Assembly: GCA_025355705.1 (NCBI GenBank)
Contig: JANXZD010000156.1
Coordinates: forward strand, 1-12,243
DNA length: 12,243 bases
Source of the DNA: Bacteroidota bacterium
GTDB taxonomy: Bacteria > Bacteroidota > Ignavibacteria > UBA10030 > UBA8401
Reading direction: 5' to 3'
The notes below the pieces were generated by a model. That model did no database searches and was not told where the DNA came from. It saw nothing but the letters and a program-made list of their open reading frames with translations. Positions 6,965 to 12,243 of the stretch are shown in pieces; position 1 is the stretch's first letter; every line of letters starts with the position of its first letter. The position numbers and the translations under genes are program-made.

Positions 6965-9217
6965 ATGAATAGAAAAGTTATTCTTTCAAATTTCATGTAT
7001 GTATTTATCCTACTACAATTTCCATCATATGTTTTTTCTCAATGGACAAGGCTGTATCCAACACTTGGTCGCGATAATATTACTGACATTATCTATTTAA
7101 ATCAGAACAAAATTGTTATCGGTACGAGTGGTGGTAATATTTATTCTTCCATCAACAAAGGTAATTCGTGGAAGCTAAAATATTCGTTGAGCAGAGACAA
7201 TATCAATCAGATTGCATTTCTTGACTCAATGAATGGATTTGCATTTGCTCCCTATAATTTTATCGGCGACCAGACGACATTGATTAGCACGAGCAATGGC
7301 GGTGAATATTGGAATATTGTTGGTGCGGGTAACATCAATACCGCATCTATGATATTTCCTCTTTCCATGAATGAATTGCTCGTGGCAAAATCGCCCGATG
7401 GAATTCTAAAATCATCCGGGTCGTTGACAACATTTCAAACTGTCTATAAAATGCCGCAATATTTTAATACAGATATATTTGCACCGTACGGTTCTATTAC
7501 TGAAATACATCATGGTGGCAAGAATACGTTATATGCTCTTGGAAACTCTTCTGCTGCCTACAAAAACAGGATAATAAACGATTCAGTGACATACATTCTT
7601 AAAAGTATAAATAATGGTTCTGCTTGGGATACACTTTGGGCAGGATCAAAATTAAGCCACACCACATTTTTGTTTAAAGATAGTTTGAACGGTTGGCTTG
7701 GCGGCGAGTATCACAGCGTATTACGAACAAGTAACGGAGGGATAAGTTGGCAGCAACAATACTTTGATTCGTTGAGACCATACGTTGGCAAAATTGTTGC
7801 CATTGCTTCTCCGGCATATAAGGTTGTCATTGCTGTTACCTATGATGGTTTTCTTCTTCGATCAACAGATGGCGGTGTGAATTGGAAATCTTCACGCCCG
7901 ATGGATAATTTTAATAATAATTTTAACTTCACAAAAATTGCATTTTTAGATTCTACATTTGGTATAGCATCAGGAAGCAGAGGAATTCTGTTACAGACAA
8001 CAGATGTAGGTCTTACATGGACCCGAATAGACTCTTTATATGACGGCTGGGTTAATAAAATACAGTTTGTTTCCTCTAACATTGGATGGATCATTTCAAG
8101 CGGAAAGCTATTTAAATCTATCAATGGCGGTGTTGATTGGAATTTACAATTATCAATTGATTCCAACTATGGAGTGAAAGATATCTGCATGATCGACTCC
8201 TTATTGGGTTGGGCAACAACAATATCAAAATTATTAAAAACTACAAATGGCGGATCGACATGGACAGAACAACCGCAGGTAGTGAAAAACAATGATTTTG
8301 GAGACATGCATATCATTTTTTATAATTCTCAAGTTGGAGTGCTCTTCGAAGTTCGTGAGAGGATACCACAAAGTCAGTTTTCTGTTTACAATTATGTTAC
8401 GACGAATGGCGGTGCCACTTGGGGCGAATATAAATTGAACAAAGAATTTATTTCATCTTTTACCAAAACTATTTTTACCGAATCATCCAATGGATATTTT
8501 CTGGCTCAAGGAGATCTATGGCAAACAAAGGACACCGCGAAAACTTGGAGTATCATTTATCAGCAGACACCCGGTGCACAGGGATATTCGTTTGATTTTA
8601 TAGATTCATTACGGGGTTGGATGCATTTTTGGGCTGGCAATATTGGGAAAACAACGGATGGAGGAAAAACGTGGAAATTATCTCCCATTCCTTATATGAA
8701 TCAAGTGTTGGATATAAAATTTGTTGACAAAAATCATGGTATTGCAATTGGATATGAAGGGTCAATATTTGCAACAAGTGATGGTGGTGAAACATGGTTC
8801 AACGAACAATCATATACAAATCTTCCCTATACAACTATTAGTATGATTATGTCAGGTACCGCAGCTGAGTATTGGATTGCTGGAGACGGATGGAATATTC
8901 TTCATAAAAAAGTTATTCTTGTCAATGTAAAATCTGAAGAAACAGGGATCGCTCAGTCATTTTCTCTTTCTCAAAATTTTCCTAATCCCTTCAACCCCAC
9001 AACAACAATTAGCTATCAGCTTCCGGCGAACAACTTTACAACATTAAAAGTGTACGATGTGTTGGGGAGAGAAGCCGCAGTATTGGTAAATGAAATGAAG
9101 AATGCAGGAATATATTCTATGCAATGGAATGCATCGCAATTTGCGAGCGGAGTCTATTTTGCGAAGATGACGGCTGGGAGTTTCTCGTCAACGAAGAAAC
9201 TGTTGCTGATGAAATGA
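6965..9217 (+). CDS. Secreted YCF48/BNR-type beta-propeller protein with T9SS sorting domain
   Basis: A 750-residue exported protein. The signal peptide (1-25) ends V-F-S before Q26. Residues about 27-650 carry at least twelve Asp-box-like turns of the form T/S-x-(D/N)-G-G-x-x-W, with Trp at 69, 116, 221, 262, 307, 352, 392, 433, 486, 528, 570 and 611. Several are preceded by F-x-D-S-x-x-G-W/F strands, the pattern of YCF48-like/PSII_BNR propellers and sialidase-type BNR repeats. Spacing is irregular (about 40-105 residues), so some blades are degenerate or hold insertions. Residues 670-750 form a type A T9SS sorting domain (NFPNPFNP, YDVLGREAAVL, SGVYFAKM, ending KKLLLMK). Known: such domains are removed during export and the protein is released or attached to the surface. 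No sialidase active site is evident, so a binding or adhesion role is more likely than catalysis. The start is supported by GAGG at 6956-6959. It is the first gene of a pair. Confidence 0.88.
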   Translation: MNRKVILSNFMYVFILLQFPSYVFSQWTRLYPTLGRDNITDIIYLNQNKIVIGTSGGNIYSSINKGNSWKLKYSLSRDNINQIAFLDSMNGFAFAPYNFIGDQTTLISTSNGGEYWNIVGAGNINTASMIFPLSMNELLVAKSPDGILKSSGSLTTFQTVYKMPQYFNTDIFAPYGSITEIHHGGKNTLYALGNSSAAYKNRIINDSVTYILKSINNGSAWDTLWAGSKLSHTTFLFKDSLNGWLGGEYHSVLRTSNGGISWQQQYFDSLRPYVGKIVAIASPAYKVVIAVTYDGFLLRSTDGGVNWKSSRPMDNFNNNFNFTKIAFLDSTFGIASGSRGILLQTTDVGLTWTRIDSLYDGWVNKIQFVSSNIGWIISSGKLFKSINGGVDWNLQLSIDSNYGVKDICMIDSLLGWATTISKLLKTTNGGSTWTEQPQVVKNNDFGDMHIIFYNSQVGVLFEVRERIPQSQFSVYNYVTTNGGATWGEYKLNKEFISSFTKTIFTESSNGYFLAQGDLWQTKDTAKTWSIIYQQTPGAQGYSFDFIDSLRGWMHFWAGNIGKTTDGGKTWKLSPIPYMNQVLDIKFVDKNHGIAIGYEGSIFATSDGGETWFNEQSYTNLPYTTISMIMSGTAAEYWIAGDGWNILHKKVILVNVKSEETGIAQSFSLSQNFPNPFNPTTTISYQLPANNFTTLKVYDVLGREAAVLVNEMKNAGIYSMQWNASQFASGVYFAKMTAGSFSSTKKLLLMK
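8972..9217 (+). repeat. T9SS sorting-domain module, copy 1 (DNA-level repeat)
   Basis: 246 bp covering the sorting domain and stop codon of the first propeller gene. It aligns without gaps to 11071-11316 at a constant offset of 2099. Identical runs include 8987-9012 (26 bp), 9056-9075 (20 bp) and 9077-9099 (23 bp). Upstream of the module the two genes do not align. Confidence 0.9.
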
Positions 9218-9249
9218 GTAATCGAAGTAAAATTTAAAATATTAGAATC

Positions 9250-11316
9250 ATGAAAAAATATTGGTTGTTTAGTTTTTTGATTTTCCAATCATCATTGGTA
9301 TTCAATATTGTTCAAGCCCAATGGCAGCCCACAAATGGACCTTGTGGCGGATTTATACAAACATTGGCTGTTCATGGAACTAATTTGTATGCTGGAACCA
9401 ATACAGGTGGAATCTTCTATTCATCTGATAATGGAATTATGTGGCAGGTTATAGAAGGAATTCCAAATACTAATATAACTTCATTGATGATATTCAATGA
9501 AGACGTTTTTGCCGGAACGTATGGAAGTGGAATTTATCGTAGCTCTGATAACGGGAAAACGTGGTTTCACACAAATAATGGCAACTATAAATCCCCAGTA
9601 TTTTCCATGGTGTCGGCAGAAAAATATTTGTACGCTTCTACGATGGATAACGGTGTGTACGTATCAAGTGATGGTGGAGTAAATTGGGAAGCATACAACA
9701 TTGGTTTAAGCAGCAAGTATGTAAATTCTCTTTCCGTGAGATCGAACAAAGTTTTCGCAGGAACATCAAATGGAGTTTTTTTGTCCATTGACAGCGGAAA
9801 AACATGGTCTTCAGTGGGTTTAAGTAATAGATCTATTCAGTCACTGGCTACAGATAAAGAGAATATATATGTCGGTTCTAATGGTGCAATATTTATTTCA
9901 TCTAACGATGGAGTCGATTGGCAACGGATAGATAACGGAATTACAGAAAGAAATATTAGCTCGTTTTCAATTCAAGATAGTTTGATAATTGTCGGAACGA
10001 CGGGCGACGGAGTTTTTATTTCATCGAACAAAGGAATCACATGGGAAAAACGAAGTTCTAGTTTAAATAACGAAACCATAAGGACATTAGTCAATAGCAA
10101 TGGATCCTTGTTTGTTGGAACCTGGGGTGGAGGTGTAAATATTTCAAGTGATAATGGTTTACATTGGATTCCAATCAATAAGGGATTAACAAACCTTGGT
10201 ATTGGTGATTTAGTATTTATAAATAATACTATCTGGGCAGGTACGTGGGGGAATGGTGTATATACGTCGGATGATGATGGAGAAACGTGGAATAAACGTG
10301 ATTCTGGAATAACAAGTCCTTATACCCGCTCAATTACAAATTTCGGTGACAATATATTTGTAGGAACAACAACCGGACTTTTTCGATCGGATAATTCCGG
10401 ACAATCTTGGATAGAATCTGATTCCAGTTTAACAAGTAAATATATTATTTCAATGATTATCAATGGGACAAATTTGTTTGCAAGCACAACGCAAGGAGTA
10501 TTTCTTTCAACAAACAATGGAAAGTATTGGGTGAACGCTGATTCTGGATTGTATAAGAAAGGTATTAATTCTTTTACCGTAAAAAACACAGTAGTGTTTG
10601 CAGCAACGTATAGTGGCGGTGTTTTTCGCTTTTCAAATGCCGAACATATTTGGTATCCTATCAATTCAGGATTAACAACAGACTATATTTTTGATATCGA
10701 TGTTTGCGAAGGTAACATTATTGCTGGCACATATGGAAAAGGTGTATTTATATCAAAAGATGATGGGAATATATGGAATCCGATAAATAACGGAATAACA
10801 GATATGACCGTATTTTCCATATTGCCATATAAAAAAAATATATTTGCTGCAACAAGGGATGGAGGGATATTTCTTTCCTCAAATCTTGGTGAATCCTGGC
10901 TATCGGTTAACGATGGTTTAATAAAACAGACCACAATTTCATTATCGATTAACAATGGATTCATTTATACATACATTGATAACAGAGGATTGTGGAAGAG
11001 ACCGCTTTCTGAAATGGTTACACCTGTTGATAAAAATGATAATCAATACGAGCTTCAGTTTAATTTAACCCAGAATTATCCCAACCCCTTCAACCCCACA
11101 ACAACAATTAGTTATCAGCTTCCGTCAAACAGCTTCATAACATTAAAAATATATGATGTGTTGGGGAGAGAAGCAGCAGTATTGGTAAATGAAATGAAAA
11201 ATGCGGGAACATATTCTTTGCAATGGAACGCTTCTCAGTTTGCGAGCGGTATATATTTTGTAAAAATGTCTGCCGGAAATTTTGCTGCAACTAAAAAATT
11301 AATGTTGATGAAGTAG
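9250..11316 (+). CDS. Secreted tandem beta-propeller protein (40-41-residue repeats) with T9SS sorting domain
   Basis: A 688-residue exported protein. The signal peptide (1-23) ends V-Q-A before Q24. Residues 24-586 are built of very regular units: the anchor Trp falls at 25, 65, 105, 146, 186, 224, 265, 306, 347, 387, 427, 468, 509 and 550, a period of 38-41, and a shorter last unit ends near W582. Each unit reads roughly G-T-x-G-x-G-V-F-x-S-S-D-x-G-x-x-W, then a turn with x-G-(I/L), then a strand with I-x-S-(L/F). Fourteen units would make two seven-bladed propellers, as in GH74 enzymes, but I see no basis to claim GH74 activity. Residues 608-688 are a type A T9SS sorting domain nearly identical to that of the preceding gene. 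It starts 32 bp after that gene's stop with no Shine-Dalgarno sequence, so the two are probably one transcript. Probable role: cell-surface or released binding protein; ligand unknown. Confidence 0.87.
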   Translation: MKKYWLFSFLIFQSSLVFNIVQAQWQPTNGPCGGFIQTLAVHGTNLYAGTNTGGIFYSSDNGIMWQVIEGIPNTNITSLMIFNEDVFAGTYGSGIYRSSDNGKTWFHTNNGNYKSPVFSMVSAEKYLYASTMDNGVYVSSDGGVNWEAYNIGLSSKYVNSLSVRSNKVFAGTSNGVFLSIDSGKTWSSVGLSNRSIQSLATDKENIYVGSNGAIFISSNDGVDWQRIDNGITERNISSFSIQDSLIIVGTTGDGVFISSNKGITWEKRSSSLNNETIRTLVNSNGSLFVGTWGGGVNISSDNGLHWIPINKGLTNLGIGDLVFINNTIWAGTWGNGVYTSDDDGETWNKRDSGITSPYTRSITNFGDNIFVGTTTGLFRSDNSGQSWIESDSSLTSKYIISMIINGTNLFASTTQGVFLSTNNGKYWVNADSGLYKKGINSFTVKNTVVFAATYSGGVFRFSNAEHIWYPINSGLTTDYIFDIDVCEGNIIAGTYGKGVFISKDDGNIWNPINNGITDMTVFSILPYKKNIFAATRDGGIFLSSNLGESWLSVNDGLIKQTTISLSINNGFIYTYIDNRGLWKRPLSEMVTPVDKNDNQYELQFNLTQNYPNPFNPTTTISYQLPSNSFITLKIYDVLGREAAVLVNEMKNAGTYSLQWNASQFASGIYFVKMSAGNFAATKKLMLMK
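11071..11316 (+). repeat. T9SS sorting-domain module, copy 2 (DNA-level repeat)
   Basis: Counterpart of 8972-9217, gap-free to the last base, including the stop codon position (TGA in copy 1, TAG in copy 2). Differences are spread over the module, many at third codon positions, and increase toward the 3' end. Confidence 0.9.
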
Positions 11317-11664
11317 TAGATTGTGATTCTCCGTGATGTAATTATATCTGCCATTGCAAACAATCAAGTTTAATTCTATTATATCACTGATCCTGTTAAC
11401 CCGATGTTATTGTCTGTAATTCAATAATCTAATCAAGACATTTTTACTCTTTTTGAATTTGCAAAAAATACTCTTTTATGGAGGTTAATGTTCATTTTTT
11501 CATCATAGATTAAACACTTCGACCATACTTTTTCCTGTCAAATTCTTCATTTTTTCATATAATAAGAAACAAATTTTTTACTTCTTGATTTTGCAAATTT
11601 TTGCCATCGAAAGTTCTTCTTTTCCTCTGTAAACCTCATAAAACCTCTGTGGCACCATTGTTGA

Positions 11665-11676
11665 AGGATATATCCT
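11665..11676. promoter_or_regulatory. 12-bp perfect palindrome AGGATATATCCT, possible operator
   Basis: A perfect palindrome 28 bases before the ferredoxin start codon. Its position suits an operator or a 5'-leader element of the oxidoreductase operon. No regulator family is implied by the sequence, and short AT-centred palindromes also occur by chance in such DNA. Confidence 0.25.
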
Positions 11677-11694
11677 CAATAATATTATAAATAT

Positions 11695-11699
11695 GGAGG
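11695..11699 (+). promoter_or_regulatory. Ribosome binding site that decides the ferredoxin start
   Basis: GGAGG ends five bases before ATG 11705. The in-frame ATG at 11693 overlaps this site and cannot use it, so 11705 is the start. Confidence 0.85.
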
Positions 11700-11704
11700 A
11701 ATGT

Positions 11705-11983
11705 ATGATTTCCGGAACGGTTATCATCGCCACAGAAATTTGTAAAGGATGCGAACTTTGTATCGCATCGTGTCCGCAAGAAAGTCTAGGTCTCTCTACT
11801 TCGATCAACCGCAACGGTTATCGGTATGCAACGCTGCTCCGAAATAATTGCACGGGTTGTGTCAACTGTGCTCTTGTTTGTCCGGATTCTGCAATCACAG
11901 TGTATCGTGAAATAAAATCCGCAAAGCGTCAATCACAGTCTGCGCAAACAGCACAACCTGCTGCTGCAACGCAGGCAGCATAA
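11705..11983 (+). CDS. 2x[4Fe-4S] ferredoxin, 2-oxoacid:ferredoxin oxidoreductase delta subunit
   Basis: A 92-residue electron-transfer subunit. Two C-x2-C-x2-C-x3-C-P motifs bind one [4Fe-4S] cluster each: Cys13, 16, 19, 23 (CKGCELCIASCP) and Cys49, 52, 55, 59 (CTGCVNCALVCP). Known: in 2-oxoglutarate or branched-chain 2-oxoacid:ferredoxin oxidoreductases (Kor/Vor) such a subunit passes electrons from the thiamine diphosphate-bound intermediate to ferredoxin. The alpha subunit gene starts 17 bp downstream, which supports this role over a free ferredoxin. The last 20 or so residues (from about 71) are a low-complexity Ala/Gln/Ser tail absent from the core fold. The gene has no export signal. 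Whether the substrate is 2-oxoglutarate or branched-chain 2-oxoacids cannot be told from this subunit. Confidence 0.9.
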   Translation: MISGTVIIATEICKGCELCIASCPQESLGLSTSINRNGYRYATLLRNNCTGCVNCALVCPDSAITVYREIKSAKRQSQSAQTAQPAAATQAA

Positions 11984-12000
11984 TAAATTAGGGAGAGAAT

Positions 12001-12243
12001 ATGTCAATAATTCAGCATGACGAAAATCCGAAGTTGATGAAAGGAAATGAAGCACTTGCGGAAGCATCGCTTCGTGCCGGGCTTCAAGCATACTTTGGAT
12101 ATCCGATTACACCACAATCAGAAATTTTAGAATATCTAACAGAACAAGCTCCGAAGCATAAAGATGTTGTTATTCTGCAAGCCGAAAGCGAAATCGCATC
12201 CATTAATATGGTGTATGGCGCGGCAGGAGCCGGTGCACGAACA
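12001..12243 (+). CDS. 2-oxoacid:ferredoxin oxidoreductase alpha subunit (VorB/KorA type), 5' part
   Basis: The first 81 codons are present and the frame is open at the right edge. The N-terminal pyrimidine-binding domain of the pyruvate/2-oxoacid:ferredoxin oxidoreductase alpha chain is recognisable: KLMKGNEALAEASLRAG (11-27), the FGYPITPQSEI segment (32-42), ILQAESEIASINMVYGAAGAGAR (58-80). The glutamate of QAESE is the conserved residue of this family that contacts the thiamine diphosphate aminopyrimidine. The start is supported by GGGAGAG at 11991-11997, three bases before the ATG. It is cotranscribed with the delta subunit; beta (thiamine-binding) and possibly gamma subunit genes are expected beyond the edge. 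The delta-alpha order is the usual one for Kor/Vor operons. The motif set resembles VorB as much as KorA, so I give no symbol. Confidence 0.92.
   Translation, partial: MSIIQHDENPKLMKGNEALAEASLRAGLQAYFGYPITPQSEILEYLTEQAPKHKDVVILQAESEIASINMVYGAAGAGART

Larger units (their letters stand above)
11317..11704. other. Long AT-rich intergenic region before the oxidoreductase operon
   Basis: 388 bp with no convincing gene. It holds a mini-ORF with a good ribosome binding site (GGAGG 11480-11484, ATG 11488, six codons then TAG), a direct repeat TTCATTTTTTCAT at 11491-11503 and 11546-11558, a short dyad GCAAA-TT-TTTGC at 11593-11604, and a 12-bp palindrome at 11665-11676. No hairpin with a T-run that would end transcription of the propeller genes stands out. 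The promoter of the oxidoreductase operon must lie here, but I cannot place it with confidence. Confidence 0.55.

Noticed and set aside
9250..11025. Sialidase or GH74 enzyme call for the propeller proteins
   Set aside because: Asp-box turns are a structural feature of many propellers, and I could not identify the arginine triad of sialidases or catalytic aspartates of GH74 with any confidence.
11491..11558. TTCATTTTTTCAT direct repeat as a mobile-element or CRISPR remnant
   Set aside because: Only two short copies of low-complexity T-rich sequence, with no further units or flanking structure.
11661..11688. TTGAAG-N16-TATTAT as a sigma70-type promoter for the ferredoxin
   Set aside because: Transcription would begin at about the GGAGG site itself, leaving no usable ribosome binding site; the -10 match is also weak in AT-rich DNA.

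Overview
The window looks like a piece of chromosome from a Gram-negative bacterium of the Bacteroidota/Chlorobiota/Ignavibacteriota group. My best guess is Ignavibacteria or a close relative. Three things point there: two secreted proteins ending in type IX secretion (T9SS) sorting domains of the 'NPFNPTTTISYQLP' kind, a TonB-dependent receptor with an N-terminal carboxypeptidase-regulatory-like domain, and a 2-oxoacid:ferredoxin oxidoreductase operon typical of anaerobic or facultative metabolism. The DNA is AT-rich. Some genes have clear Shine-Dalgarno sequences (the lipocalin, the small membrane protein, the ferredoxin and the oxidoreductase alpha subunit), while others (hydrolase, glycosidase, second propeller gene) show none.

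Layout. 1-158 (minus strand): the first 17 codons of a probably secreted protein run off the left edge. Its start overlaps, as ATGA, the stop of a possible 36-codon ORF, and an exact TCGAAC-N4-GTTCGA dyad lies just upstream of that start. 277-3335 (minus): an alpha/beta hydrolase is followed 29 bp downstream by a secreted two-domain glycosidase (GH2-like jelly roll plus GH15-like six-hairpin barrel). 3414-4488 (plus): a bacterial lipocalin lipoprotein and a 132-residue membrane-anchored, pilin-like orphan. 4520-6760 (minus): a TonB-dependent outer-membrane receptor. 6965-11316 (plus): two consecutive genes for large secreted beta-propeller proteins carrying nearly identical T9SS sorting domains. 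11317-11704: an intergenic stretch with no real gene. 11705-12243 (plus): a 2x[4Fe-4S] ferredoxin-like delta subunit and the start of the alpha subunit of a 2-oxoacid:ferredoxin oxidoreductase, cut by the right edge.

How the genes fit together. Most of the window is cell-envelope and export machinery: a secreted glycosidase, an outer-membrane lipocalin, a TonB receptor for uptake and two T9SS cargo proteins. Use of external glycans or other polymers is plausible, but no SusD, glycan regulator or transporter is present, so this is not a classical polysaccharide utilisation locus. The oxidoreductase operon at the right is a separate central-metabolism unit. I found no CRISPR array, insertion sequence, tRNA or rRNA, and no convincing intrinsic terminator. 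The clearest unusual features are the duplicated sorting-domain DNA (246 bp, gap-free, long identical runs) attached to two unlike propellers, the very regular 40-41-residue repeat in the second propeller protein, and the LexA-like dyad at the left edge.
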